Assembly (NCBI GenBank): GCA_963971425.1
Contig: OZ020522.1
Coordinates: forward strand, 4,686,168-4,750,167
Reading direction: 5' to 3'
From: Bryoerythrophyllum caledonicum
Taxonomy: Eukaryota; Streptophyta; Bryopsida; Pottiales; Pottiaceae
Length of the DNA stretch: 64,000 nucleotides
Numbering within the stretch: position 1 is the stretch's first letter; each line of letters starts with the position of its first letter. Made by a program: the position numbers and the translations under genes. A model generated the notes under the pieces. That model saw only the letters and a program-made list of their open reading frames with translations, made no database searches and was not told the origin of the DNA. This document shows positions 45,346 to 58,287 of the stretch, piece by piece.

Positions 45346-47351
45346 TATCTTCTGATGTCATTTCATTTCAATATAATAATACTTTGAACATTCAAGATAT
45401 TGACAATTCAACTAAGGTATAGGGAAATGTCGAGAAGATATTGAGATGATTAGAAATAATTTGTATTACAATCCAAATAGGACTTATCTATTATGTTGAA
45501 ATCAAAGACCTTAACAAACAAGTAGCTTTTTTTTAAAAAACATATTTTATGTGCACGTGTATTTTTAGCAAAAATTTATGTATTCAAACATGCTTTGGAC
45601 ATCATTTCTTTGGGGTTTTAAAAATGTGCATCATGTTACTATTTTGTCATCAATCTAGAATGTGCATTCTTTGGCAAGAATCCCAAGTGTCTCCATGGTC
45701 TGGATTTGGAATTGAAATTGGTTACTAATATTTTGAATTAAAATATCTTATATTTGAGTTCGCATTGCATTATCATGAGTTTAGGGTGTGGCAGTCTAAG
45801 CATGACTTGAAAGATGGAAGAATTCTTGACCATACACAATTTATTTCATGTTTTGACGTGAAATTAAAGACTTTGTCATTTGTAACACATAGAGAGTGGA
45901 ACAATATTAAAAGATTTCAACAAGGAACGGAGAGACCTCCTCATGACAAAAAAAGGATAATCAAAATATAAAATATAACTAATACAAAGTGTATCACTTA
46001 GTGCATCAGGCATAATTTAATGTTCGTAATGTAAGTAATTTTGAATTTATTGATACAAGCAAAAACGGAATAATTAGTTTTTGAGCACGTTCTAGTGGTT
46101 GCAAATTATTTTTGACATTCTCAAAATTTTGTAGAAGGATGATAAAAGTCATGAGGCATAATTATATTTTCTCAATGAACGTCTTCAATAAAAGTTATGC
46201 GAGCCAAAAGAGAAACTTCTCGATTGCCGGCACGTCGAGCAACCTGAAAAATGTTTTGCTATGACTCAGTATGGAATGTGATATTTTGAATACATAGAAG
46301 TAATATTAGAACGAATGATATTGTGGATAAACATGTTATTCTTCTAGTGAAAAATAAGATTACATCCCAATTCATACATTTTCACACATTGTCACATATT
46401 ATTGATTTAGGGTACCAAGAATACTTAGACTTCATATCCACTAAAGACTAGGGGATCGTCATATTTTTTTGCTTTTTAATATTACTATTGGAGATTTAGA
46501 TCCACATATTTTGAAAACCCTTTTAAAATTCAAAAGATTACGATTTCACTTGTGAAATACTTAACCATAAAGAGAAGTACGGAGTTCAAAATGATTGTTT
46601 GTAGAAGTGGATATACACATTGCACATACATCAGCTCGATTTTTAGCAAAGGTGTTCACCATCACTTTGTGCAATGAACCAAAAGGAGTGTGTGCACACA
46701 CTTTAGCTCCAGTAGCGCTAACGTGTGCCTCATCACTGGGTGTAGTGAACTAAAAAGAAAATATGCACAGTTTAGCTCTAATAGCGCTAAATTGTGCACC
46801 ATCACTAAATGGAGTAGATTAGAAAGCAAAAATGCACTATGTAGCTCCAGTATACAGAAGATGGCTTCTAGAGAAGTGGACACTAATTAGGAATCCATAC
46901 AGTAATTGTAAAATGAACAATAAGTGTAGTGTCAAAACTATACATCACCCAATGTCAACTACTACTTTAAATGTCAATCCTAGTAAATAGTGGAACATAA
47001 AGTTTTTTACTTGTGGACAATTAGTTTAGGAAACCATAATCATGGTTTGATTACATCTTGAGCATCATAGTAAGGAAGGGTTGAGTGCATGTAGAAAAGC
47101 AAGAATTTGCAAGAAAGAGCTTGGGAATAATCGGACGTAGGTATGGAGCAAACGAAAAATATCAAAAATTGGACAAAGTAGAATGTAAAATATGGAGGGA
47201 AAATGAAACTGCAAGTAGAAGATTGGAAATATAAGAACATTCTTCTGGAAACGAAAATGAGAAAAGAAAGGAATATTGGAAAAGGAAAAAACTTAAACAT
47301 ACAATAAATATAGAAATACAAGTAAAATACTCATTAGATATCCATCACATA
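45346..47351. other. AT-rich interior of C, no gene recognised
   Basis: No supported coding region. Two imperfect palindromes of the CACTTTAGCTCC-n-GCTAAxGTG type lie near 46697-46725 and 46765-46795. Confidence 0.5.
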
Positions 47352-47355
47352 TTAT

Positions 47356-47592
47356 AACACCATACTCATTTTATTGGGAGATTTCCAGGATTTTGAAAGT
47401 TATGAACGGTTTTTCCAATACATTTTTTTGGTGCACATTCAGCTCGACTCAAGCTGAATATGTACCCATATTGTAGATATTGGACAAATTGCATTGTGCA
47501 AATTTACTAAATATTTCCATATTTAGGTCATTCTCAAGCTTCAAATATTATTTTGGGAGGCTCCCAATCTCCCAATATAATGAATATGGTGT
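47356..47592. mobile_element. Sola-type MITE (237 bp)
   Basis: Both ends match the inverted ends of element C (left AACACCATACTCATTTTATT; right inverse AACACCATATTCATTATATT). The target duplication is TTAT (47352-47355 and 47593-47596), again 4 bp and AT-only. There is no coding capacity. It contains one imperfect copy of the element palindrome (ATTCAGCTCGACTCAAGCTG near 47438). It is probably a deletion derivative mobilised by a transposase such as the one at 41071-43902. Confidence 0.85.
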
Positions 47593-47596
47593 TTTA

Positions 47597-48219
47597 TGCA
47601 TTCAATGTGCATTACATATTCAGTAAATATTCATTAAATACTTATTGAATATTCAACTACACATTAATTTTACATTAGAAATTTATGCACTATTCATTAT
47701 CTATTCATTAACAGTGCATTAAATACTCTATAAATAATCATTAAATATACAAATATTAATTAAACTATCCTAAAATATACTTTTAAAACTTCAAACATTC
47801 ATTAAGTAAAATTTAAATATTCTTTAATTGTGCATAGAAGTTTTAGATATACAAATATACATGAAGTATCCTATAAAAAATCATTACAAAGTCATTAGTT
47901 ATTGGCTAATTTTATGATTACACATTAAATATTCATTTGGATAATATTAAAAAATATTTAAAAAATGCAAGAGATGGGAATGAGAATAGTTGTGGATAAG
48001 ACGATAAGAAATTGAGGTTGAAGATGAGACGAAGAATAAATGCATGGCGTTCGGTAGGTATAACATATTGAGCTTATACAATTTATCAAGTATCAAAATT
48101 GTGTGCTAGGGAAGAGTTTTGATAGAGGGCTATTACAAAATGAACTGTAGTAGGTGAACAAATGAGGGATAATATTCATGACAATGGTGGCTAAAACTAG
48201 TTGCCAACTTGTTGACTAA
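47597..48219. other. AT-rich region, no gene seen
   Basis: Many short CATTAAATATT-type runs; no coding region. Confidence 0.5.
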
Positions 48220-48987
48220 TCATACTACTAAAATCATAATCCACGCAGTGAACCACGTAGTCAACCGTGCGGTGAACTACATAAACAGTGCAGTCAAACG
48301 CGCAGTTAATTGCGTAGTCAACCGTGCAGTGAACCATGTTACCTTTTTATTATTTATAGTTTGTATTATAAAAATGTCATTATAATGGTTGGACATATGC
48401 GTTGCAAAGCAAGCGCCAATTGCTAGGAACGGTGCAGCCAACCGCACAGTGAATCATGTTATCTTTTCTTTAATATAGTTTGTAATATAAAACCACGCAA
48501 TGAAGTTGGAGTTGTGATCTTGGAGGTTGGCATACAAAGTTGGAGGTACAAAATTGCATATTCGAGTTGTGGAGATTGAAATTACAAGTTTTGAGGTGAG
48601 ATTGCAAGTTTTGAGATTGTAATTGCAAATTGAGTTTGTGAGTGTATAAAATTGAGATTGTAATTGCAAGTTGAGTTTGTGGGTGTGTGAAATTTGCATT
48701 TGTGTGTTGCAATTTGTGCTTACCCAAAATAAATTTGAAACTCTTAATTACAAATTTGACGTTCATAACCTTTTTGAAATTCCATGTTAAAATGTAAAAA
48801 AATCTAAAACGTAATTAATTTTTTTCTATTCTATTCTATTACATTATTAAAATTCATGCATAGGTTTCAAAGATATATTTTTATTTTATGTAGATTGTTG
48901 TTACCTTTCTTTTTTAATATTTTGTGATTTAAAAACTACATGAAAATGGTTGAACTAATGCGTTGCAACGCAAGCGCCAATTGCTAG
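48220..48987 (+). mobile_element. Non-autonomous Helitron (768 bp)
   Basis: The 5' end reads TCATACTACTAAAATC after an A. The 3' end has the hairpin GCGTTGCAACGC followed by AAGCGCCAATTGCTAG and a host T. This is the Helitron signature: TC start, hairpin, CTRR end, insertion between A and T, no target duplication. A second, older-looking 3' terminus (GCGTTGCAAAGC ... TTGCTAG) ends at 48426, so the element may be composite. Near 48240-48345 there are short repeats of GTAGTCAACCGTGCAGTGAA type. No helicase gene is present. Confidence 0.75.
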
Positions 48988-49003
48988 TAGTGTACTAGAA
49001 ATA

Positions 49004-49389
49004 GAGAATCTCCACCGCGGCCGAGGGACCGGGATGCGAGAATAAACACGGTAAAGCCCACTCCGTGAGGCCTAGGCCGGTGTATCGGCCCATAGGAGTG
49101 GCGGCGCCGGTTCTTCTAAACAATAAATTTACAGAAAGTACAGGGGAGACTAAAATTCCCCGGGAGCATGTGTTCAATCATGTAATTACACGAGGGAATT
49201 AAAAAAAATCAATAAAAACCCCAAAACAAATTAGCCTACTATGGCGTAAGTGTTGGGCGCTGGCGTTCCCTCACAGTGGCCAATTCGGTGACGGTGCGGG
49301 GGGAAATGGATAAACCCCCCTCCCTTCATCTCAAACTTGGGCACCTTCCCGCTGGCGTGGAAAATTCCCCGTCAGGGGTGGAGATGCTC
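49004..49389. mobile_element. MITE with 13-bp inverted ends
   Basis: The left end GAGAATCTCCACC and the inverted right end GAGCATCTCCACC bound 386 bp of GC-richer sequence. Flanking TA at 49002-49003 and 49390-49391 fits a TA or TAA-type duplication, so PIF/Harbinger or Tc1-mariner is possible. There is no coding capacity. Confidence 0.7.
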
Positions 49390-49439
49390 TAACTACTGGA
49401 TTTGTACCGTTAAAGTGAAAGCAAAATGAAGTGAAAAGT

Positions 49440-49560
49440 AAAGAAAAAATCACACTTTAGCTCTATTAGAGCTAAAGTGTGCACCATCAGGAAATGTAGG
49501 AAACTAAAAAGAAAATATGCACACTTTAGCTCCAATAGAGCTAAAGTGTGCACCGACATT
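49440..49560. repeat. Two palindromes of the ACTTTAGCTC type
   Basis: CACTTTAGCTC-n-GAGCTAAAGTGTGCACC sites lie near 49451-49478 and 49519-49547, with the shared spacing sequence GCACCATCA/GAAACTAAAAAG seen also near 46700 and 40660. These may mark an older internal duplication in C. Confidence 0.7.
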
Positions 49561-51330
49561 TATTTTATAATTAAACAATTGCAAGATGTGGTCTTAACAT
49601 ACTTAATGTCAGTTCGATTCTCAAAGTATATAATATCAAACTCATAAATAATCAAAACGTGAATTCAAAGTAATAGAATCTTAAAATCGTAGCTTTAAAA
49701 CTCTCTTAAGTGTGCTTCACCTAATAATTGGTGTAGGAGGAACTTATATACATCGATGGTAATGAATGTACTCCTTCTGTAATGCAGAAATTGAAATCCA
49801 GTCAAGTGAAAGCCAGCTGATCCACTGAAAGCATGACAGAAAACTAAACACTATAATCCTATTTGTAACAGTAAAGACTATAATCGTTCACTTCCGTCCA
49901 ATCCAAGTTTGTGTATTATTGAGAAAATGCCAATTTAGAAGTTTTAATTGAGATCATACGAATGAAATTGGAAATAATCACATTTCTTTTGCTATCTGTT
50001 CGTTGCCCCAGAATATGCAAAATTGTAGTGATAATGGCCAAGAAAAATTGCGTAGGAAATTTACGAGTACAGAAATACAACACGCGCGTAATATCTAGAA
50101 CTTACATTAGAAAGATTAAAATGGATTCTTGAAACTCCGGGTATCAATAATGAAGGTGAATAATTTGTGGTGCATCCATCTAAAATATCCGAGGGTCTCA
50201 CCCGAATATCACGAAGGGTATCCCGAGGGTATCTCGGGAGCACCACACGGCCACAGGGTTTCGACCCTCACGGCTTTAGGTGCCCCCGAAGGTACCCTAG
50301 AAACTCCTGGCGCTCTCATTTTCTCTTCCTTTCCGTTGCTGTGAGTTTTGTGTGTGTCCGTGTACGCTCTTGTTTTGTGAGGGTTGTGCGTTTATGCGTC
50401 GGTTCGTCGTGGTTTTGTGTGTGTTTGTCTAGGCGTTGTTGATTTCTGAGGCGAGTTTGCGGTTTGTGTTGGTTTTGTAATGTTCAGGGTCTGTTAAGTT
50501 TGTGTATATTGTACTGCTGCGTTTAGGCTTTCGTGCGTTTAGGCTTTCGTGGACGTTAGGGTTTCCTGGAGATAGGGTTTGTAGGACGTGTGATTCTTAA
50601 TTGTGTGAGTTCGTGTCCACTGTAGCTGTGGAGTTTAGGGCTGTTTGTGTGAGATTGTGAGGGTTTCTGTGAGTTTCTGTGAGTTTGTGTGAGTTTCTAG
50701 GAGTTTCTGTGAGTGTGTGAGTTTCTAGGAGTTTCTGTGAGTGTGTGTGAGTTTCTGCGAGTTTCTGTGAGCACGTACAGTCTGAAACGGCGGTGCTCGG
50801 AGGATTGACGTGAAGAAGGAACAAGACTTGCAGCTTTTTCAGTCGGATTTCATAGTTTTAAAGGTAACTGCACTCATTCAGTCTTGCATTTCTTTTGATA
50901 TTTGTGTAGTTTTGCTTTAGATATGATGTATTGAAACAGTATGATAGCATTGCTTTTGATGTATGTGTGAGAAGGTAGATGAGATTGTGTATTCAATGTG
51001 GTGGTTTGAATGTGGTAGTTTGAATGTGGTGGTTTGTGGTGGTTTGTGGTTTTTTGTCGTGGTTTGTGCTAGTTTAAATGTGCTGGTTTGTGCTAGTTTA
51101 GATGTGCACATTGAATTCAATGTCGTGGTTTCAATTGCTAAATTCAATGTGCTGAATTCAATGTGTTAATTTCAATGTGCTCATTTGAAAGTGCTGATTT
51201 CATTGTGAATGATTTCAATGTGTTGGTTTCCATGTGCTACTTTGTTTGATTTTGTGTGTGTGGGTTTGTTATCGTTGTTGCAGGACTTCTAGTTCCACCA
51301 GAAATTGTCTGGGATTCAGGTTCATAATCA
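49561..51330 (+). promoter_or_regulatory. Upstream region and probable leader exon of the C cargo gene
   Basis: The first 600 bases are AT-rich without coding potential. From about 50190 the sequence becomes GC-rich (CCCGAGGGTATC repeats), followed by TGTGAGTTTCT-type short repeats (about 50645-50770). A good donor TTTTAAAG|GTAACTG near 50861 and an acceptor GTTGTTGCAG near 51282 suggest a non-coding first exon and intron; that intron holds GTGGTTTGAATGT repeats (about 50990-51100). The translation start follows at 51331. Confidence 0.5.
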
Positions 51331-54300
51331 ATGGCTGAAAGGTAAAATCCATGCTTCTCATCCAGGAGCCCTAAACCCTACGCCTTCAATATCATATAAC
51401 GAAAGACGGATCTGACAAACTGCAATAAATAAGCTCTTCAATGAACACAGTTTAGCTCGAGTCGAGCTAAACTGGGACATCGATATTGCACTATTGTCCA
51501 CACTTTAGCTCGACTCGGGCTAAAGTGGGCTTCCACTGTGCAAAATGGGTCACACTTTAGCTCGACTCGAGCTAAAGTGGGGCCACCACTGAGCAATATG
51601 GCCCACACTTTAGCTCGAGTCGAGCCAAAGTGAGATCCCCCGTGTGCTCTTGTGGCTGCATTAACCTCGACTCGAGATAAAGTGCGCTCTCCAGTACTCC
51701 TTAGGCTTTATTTAAACTCGACTCGAGGTAAACTATGGCCAATAAAGCACACTGGAGAGGGCACTTTAGCTCGACTCGAGCTAAAGTGTGATCAATAGTG
51801 CACAATGGACGCCCTGTAAAGCTTGAGTCGAACGGAAATGTTCGACTTTATACGTCTATGGTTGCGCCAAAGCCGGCTACAGGAACAGTAATCATAATGA
51901 CTTCTTTCAAACTCTCGGTGTGAAAAATGTCATGGCCTTCCAGTAAAGCCAACACTCTTTACCTCGAATCGAGCTAAAGTGTATGACAATAAACTTAAAC
52001 AACTCAAACACAACTACACTCAAACTTTAAACACTCCAAAGGTATAGTAAACCAATGATATCGACGACCCAACTCATGTCCACTTATCGTCAAAATCTCA
52101 CATGTAAGCAAGAGCTTCAGTCACGCTTCAACCACTTGAGGACCTCAAAGAGTGAGGTTCGTGAGTGATTTAAGGGTGAACTTAAGCTCTTTCGCAGTTC
52201 TGAGAGTTAAACGATAAGTAGCCATGATTTGAAAATAGATGTATAGGAATTTCGTTTGAATGAATATTGTAAGTGTCAGAACTGTTCAGCTATGCAATCC
52301 ATGCATGAGCACTTTAGCTCGAGTCGAGCTAAAGATGAAGCTAAAACTTGAATACAACATTGATACATTGGTGTCATTGCAGTCTCCTAACTCAACTCAC
52401 GTCTACTTTTCGTTCACCTCTCATAAATCGTGCAAGAGCTTCAGTCCCACTCCAACCACTTGAGAACCTCAAAGAGTGAGGTTCGTGAGTGATTTGAGTG
52501 TGACCTGAAGCTCTTTCACAGTTCTGAGAGTTGAACGAGAAGCAGGCATGAGTTGATTGTAAGCGTCTAAGCGAACGGTCAAATTGACTAGATTTTCTTG
52601 CAGAGCATTATTTACATACTTGAATTCAGTTACACATTAGCTTGAGTCGAGCTAATGTGTGACCTCGCCATCCTAATCGGATGATTATTAAAACAATCTA
52701 ATGTTTGTGCTCCGTTTCGTGTTTGTACAGATCTGAGAGGGACAGGATGGTGTCTCAACTGCAGCACTTCTTCCAGCCAAAGCCTGTCGACATTGACGAT
52801 GACGATGGAGATGACAACAACCACTTAGATTGCTGGGAGCTCAAGGATCCTTCGATGACACTGAAGTGGACGCTGCTGTGGGCCCCCTACACTAAGAATC
52901 TAGTGTTTGGTCAGACCTTCGCTGGTGATATCCATGAACCCCAGCACATCGACTTCAAGACCAAAATCATTGATGTAGTCCACGAAGATAACGATATAGT
53001 GAAGTTGTCGTGTGAGACAACCACTGAGTCTGTCGATCCTTATATGTTCACTATTGTAGTGAACAATACTTCGTCTCCCTTCTGTATCTTCGACTTAGTC
53101 AGTTCTCTTAGGGGGTCACAGTTTGATGACATAGTGGCTCAGGTCGACCAGGAAATCTCCCAAAAGAAATGGGAGACTAGTAGTGGTCAGCTGCTGAAAG
53201 CAAAGGCTGTCGCGAACAAACTCCGCGTCATTCTTTCCAGAATGAGTACTTTTGCCGCTCTTGAGAAGGCGAAATTAATCGCGTCTAGGCGCCCAATAGA
53301 ACTTTCGGTAGTTTCTGGTGCCGTAACAGGTAGCCAGAATATAAGTCAAGCATCGGTACCGGTAAGAACTCCAGGTGCAAGAGCAAGTCGAAGCACCCTG
53401 CGCAACACGCTGTCAGCGTCTCCTGTCAAGAAGCGCTCAGCTGCCAAGAAGCCGGAGACTTCTTCCAGGAAGAAGACGAAACTCGTTTCAGAGGAAGAGT
53501 TGGCCAATTCGATGGCCTCTGCACTGTTGGAACTCCCTTCGGCGCTCGGGTTCGGAGAGGTAACAGACTACACCAACGTCCAACAGATATATCAGAAATT
53601 CTGGATGGAGTGTCAGAGCTGTTTTTTCCAAGGAGACAGAGAGATGAAGATCGAGCTTGATGTGATGAGGCTGCATAATGCACCGCCGGAGTGGACGATC
53701 CGTGCATTCGAACCTCGCGGTATGGAAGAGTTGAAGCATTACTACCTCGAAATGCCGGACAAGACTCAGAAGCAGACTCTCTACGTCATGCCGAAGCTCG
53801 ATCATATGCCAACGAAGGTTGAGGAGCTCAGCGACTGCGACTTCTATATCATCAACGGCCAGCACAGCGTTGCTGCATCAAAGTCGATGATAAACGGTAC
53901 CGTGCCGGAGGTTATGAGAAGGCACTTCCGGACATGGCAGTGTTACATTGTCTGGACGGAGGACCCTGAGAAGCTGAGGAAGATTTCCGCGTATAATAAT
54001 CGCGTAAATCACTTGGTCCAATTCAAGCCGACCTGGGCAACAAATATCCTTGGCTCTCGCGCGTTGTGGATCCAAGCTGGAAGACCGATGCCGAAGCACT
54101 CCGCCGCAGGCATTCACGGGTCCCATAGATCAGGTCGGAGAACGGCAGTGGAGATTGCCAATGACAAGAAGTTTGAGGTAATTACTCTTAACGACGGTCA
54201 TGCACTTTAGCTCGACTCGAGGTAACTTCTGTGCTTGTCCTTCTTAGTAATGTTCTGTATACAGATTCGAGCACTTAGAGTGTACACTCTCCGGTTCCAA

Positions 54301-57300
54301 GTTAGCTCGACTCGAGTTAACCTACATTTTTGGTTCCTGCTGGTTTTGTTTTTTTCCCTCTGTGGTTGTACGCTAAATCAACACTGCCAATGTTCTGCGC
54401 AGCCATTTCTAAACGCGGTTCGTGAGCGCTTCGCAATGATTGACGTCGCCAAAAGCCAGGCAGCGCTCAAGAAAGCCGGAAAGGCGAAGGAGCTCTCGAT
54501 TACGAACGAGGTGAAGATTATCACCTCGTCCGATGAGACCTTCAAGCTGTGGTCGGAAGTCATCTCTTCGGCGGCACAAGGCGACCTCATCAACGTGGAT
54601 TCAACAACGTCGCCCTTGTCAAAGTTTAAGGACGCCAAGTCCTGGGTGCCTGAGAAAGATGGGGTATTGACGCGCGAGTTCTTCAAATTTTTCGGCAATA
54701 TGACCGAGGCTGATCACGCAATGCTGTGTAAGCATATTCTTAATCGATCAGGGCCATCGCGAAAACTACCTTATCCAAAGGTGGTTGTAAAGCAGCCGCA
54801 ATCAGTGCTGGAGGATTGCTACAGCGCCCGGGACTGGGTCGATCGAAGGAAGAGGAAGGAGGTCGCTCGGATGGAGCTTCAGTTGATCAGGCCGGAGCTC
54901 GCCTTCTTCAACAGCACTAGGGCGTACAGTTGTTCCAACTGGCGAAAGTTCAAGAAGGACTACAACGTCAGCAAGGCCTCGAAGCGTGCCCTCTTGGATT
55001 GGGGTCCACCGGATTCGTACTACGCAAACTCAAGGCAGACGCAGTTTCGCAACTGCAAATGTGAAGATCTCTCTCCGTATGCGAAGGAGTTCTTCAGAGT
55101 CTTCCTCGATGTGCGGGCGCGGTTCGTTGCACCTGTGGGGGCCTTGCACTTTCGTCCATACAAGGCGGCAACCAACTCGCTCGGTGGATGGCCCTCGGAT
55201 GCGTGGCGTAACTTGGGCTGCAACGTGAAACTCGGCATCATCGACTTCCGTAATATCCCTGGGTTTGCAGGGAAGGCGACGTCATCATTGGAGAAGCCCT
55301 TCTTCGACGAGTTCATGACAATGTTCGCATCGAAAGGGCAGCCTTCTCTCACCGGTCTTCCAGCGTGGCTCTTCATTTGCGGCGACGAGCAGTCACACCT
55401 TCAAGTGACAGCGTTTGCTGAGGGCCCGTCGTTGTGCCATGCGTACGACGTCCTGCAGTCGAAGTATCTTCCCTCCGACAACGAGCGCTTGGGGGGATTC
55501 GCGCCGAAGACCAACAACGCTCTCGACCCGGTTCGCCTCCTTTTTCTCTTCAAGAAAGAGCTTACGCAGATCCCGGCCGTGAAGAAGATCTACGCAGCTC
55601 CGGAGCATGTGTTGCACACCAAGCTACGCAAGTACAACGAGCTGGCGTACTCCATGAACATGAACGAGCTGAGAATGGAGTTCTTCATCAAGGTTCTGGA
55701 GCTGTTCTGCAAGAAAGGGGATTCTACTGTCCAGCTCTTCTGCGGGACGAAATTACTGACTGCGAGTGTGGTGAGTATCCTTGCAGTTTAGCTCGACTCG
55801 AGCTAAACTGTTGATCCCTCTCTCTGACTGTGAATGTATTGTTTCAGAGAGGTCGTCTCTCATGCTTTGTAGCGTGGCACTTTAGCTCGAGTCGAGGTAA
55901 AGTGCCGGCTTATACTTATGTGGTTTTTTTAGCATTCCTCAATCGCGTCATATTCTTCCATGTTTTAATGGCTGCGTTTTCATATCAGTGTTCTTCTGTG
56001 CTCACTTTAACTCGAATCGATCTAAAGTGTAACTTTTTTAATCCATTGGTGTGCAGATGTTGGATCTGGAGGCATTCTGCATATCCCACGACACCGATGA
56101 GCAGGACCTCGACGACGCCCAGGATGTAGCGTTGACGTTGGATCGGGCCGATTTCGTTATTGGTTCATATCACATCAGCGCGGAGATCTTCCCTGAGCTT
56201 GGAGAGGCTATTGCCAAGGGGAAGGGGAAAGTGATTATCGATCTCGTCGATGAGGAGGAGGAGGATGTGGTCCCGAGCTCCATTGGTGTGTGCCCGAGCA
56301 CCAGTACGGTCACACCTGATGCCGATTCCCATGATGACTTCGATACCAACACTCCGGCGGAGCTTCATAGTGGCTCTCAGTCTGAAGCGGGAGAGACAAT
56401 GGGTACCTCGCGGCAGCGGCTCGATTTCGTGGAGTTCGAATCGCTTGATATCTCCGAGAGGCCTCATTCAGCTCCGACCTTGGGTGGGTCATCCGCTCGC
56501 CCCGCAGCCAAGAAGAGGAAAGTTGCCAGCGCGACCGGCCGCTCACCGTTGGCAACTGCGAGCAGTGCTCAGGATGACATCAGGTTTATCGCCCTCGAGA
56601 AGAAGCTCGAAGAGGAGGCCACCCGGATGAGGTTGATGGAGCAGCGGCTGGCGGAGCGTGACGAGGAGCTCAGGGATATGCAGCGGAGGCGTGACGAAGA
56701 GATGAAGAGGGACCAGGACCAGAGGCATAACGACATGATGCTGATGATGCAGAGATTCATGACGGCTACTATGCCTCCTGTCGCCACGACACAAACCGTA
56801 GTGAATTCTACGATCCCTCAGCCTCCAATCTCAGGTGACGATGAGACTAGGAGTCTGCCTCGCGGTTCGCTTCTGCCGTCTCCGGCAGGTTCCTCCCCCG
56901 TCTCCACGGGAGCTCAATCGCTGCCTGATCCCCCGTCGCCCGCTCGGGATGATTCTGTCGTTGATGTCCCCAGCTCATCGTCAGGTTAGTGTAACATAGT
57001 TGCGAATGTATAGAGCCAGAACATTTTGTAAATGTCCAATTTTGTACTCCAGTATTTTTGTTAATATTACAGTGCTCAGTGATCACTTTAGCTCGACTCG
57101 AGCTAAACTGCTTGACATGTGACGACTCTGACATTGTATCAGTGTCCAATGTGCGCATGAGCTGATGGGTTGAAGTTGTTGAATTTTTCAGATCTTAGTT
57201 TTGGTGATGACGCGATTGCTCAACCAGTCGTAGATGAGGTCGTCCAAACTGCAGTCCCGGTCGTAGAGGATGTCGTCCAATCTTCGGCCGTGATCGTAGA

Positions 57301-58287
57301 CGAGATCAATCGTGATTCTCCTGTCCAAGAGCCCGCTCTTCTTGTCCCGGAACCGTGCCCCCAAATGGTTCTGGAGCATTCGAGGGCCCTTGACACCGTC
57401 CAACTTTCATTGGAATCGATGGGGGTCCGAAACGAATTGCTTCAAGACGATGAAGTTCTCGAGGTGCTCCTCTAACACTATCCACACTCTGCGCTTCCCC
57501 ATGTTGCTTCCCCCCCGTTTGCTCTCTTCGTTCTACATTATGTTGACTTGTCGTTGTTAATGAATCTTTAGTAATATTGTTCGTTCTCCTGGCGTTTCCG
57601 AACCAGGTCTGCGAGGCATCAATAAGTGGTGCCAGTAATTTAGAAGAAATACCTAGAGTCTATTCAGATTCCGAGGGCAGATGGTTGAATGTTGTGCTGG
57701 ACCTAAATGGGATTCTATGCACTTGTAAGCCATCGTGGCAGGCCAGGGGGTCCAGGGGCTCTATCCCGTCCATTCACTCGGCCTCGCTGTCGGCCGAAGT
57801 AGGCCCTAAGCTTGTTTGGGTGCGCCCTGGTTGTGCTGAATTCCTTACGAAGTTGTCTAAGATTGCCACCATCACGATCTGGAATTCAATGATGGAATCT
57901 ACAACACGTGAGATATGTCAATATCTTTTTCAGCATAGTTCTGCGTATCCTCTCAGGATCTTTGGTCAGGAGAGTTGCGATAGGGTTCCCGAGGGTAGGG
58001 TCGGTAACAGAACAATCTACATGAAGGAATTTGGCACTCAGAAGGACATCTTCTTGAAGACGTTATCGAACCATCTCTTTAATAGGTTGGGCCGTGAGTA
58101 TACTCCGTCAAATACACTTGTCATTGACGATAGCCCGATTAAGCATGTCCTTAATTTGCCGGAGAACGTCCTTCTTCTTCCGTCATGGTCGCACAACCAC
58201 GATGGCGCGAGACATGATTCTGTACTGCTGGAGGATTTGCTACCATATCTCTCTGACCTTCATCAATTTTCGGGTGGCCTAGCGTAG
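51331..58287 (+). CDS. ParB-like / methyltransferase-like / FCP1-type HAD phosphatase protein of element C
   Basis: Exons with continuous phase: 51331-51341, 52731-54177, 54403-55770, 56057-56984, 57192-57463 and 57607 to a TAG ending at 58287, giving about 1570 residues. Order: a basic stretch (KKRSAAKKPE, SRKKTK; about 230-260, likely nuclear localisation); a ParB-like segment with FYIINGQHSVAASKSM (about 375; compare DGNHR in A and B); a long helical region; a beta-class methyltransferase-like part with VKLGIIDFRNIPG at the motif IV position and STVQLFCGTKLLTASV at motif I, both degenerate; acidic linker; coiled coil (EKKLEEEATRMRLMEQRL); then a HAD/FCP1 domain (VVLDLNGILCTC, ITIWNSM, LVIDDSPIKH). 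In the HAD signature DxDx(T/V) the second Asp is Asn. Introns carry the element's palindromes. The methyltransferase assignment is weaker than for element B. Confidence 0.7.
51440..52650. repeat. Cluster of TTTAGCTC/GAGCTAAA palindromes in the first coding intron of the C cargo gene
   Basis: At least ten sites with half-site CACTTTAGCTCGA, or close variants, lie in intron 51342-52730, near 51446, 51500, 51550, 51605, 51660, 51713, 51763, 51955, 52312 and 52635. A longer duplicated segment (AACCACTTGAGgACCTCAAAG) occurs near 52130 and 52455. Single sites recur in later introns near 54203, 54303, 55785, 55876, 56003 and 57085. Confidence 0.9.

Noticed and set aside
50129-50442. Small overlapping frames near 50.1-50.4 kb
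   Set aside because: They lie in a GC-rich leader or promoter-like region, overlap each other and show no domain or splice support.
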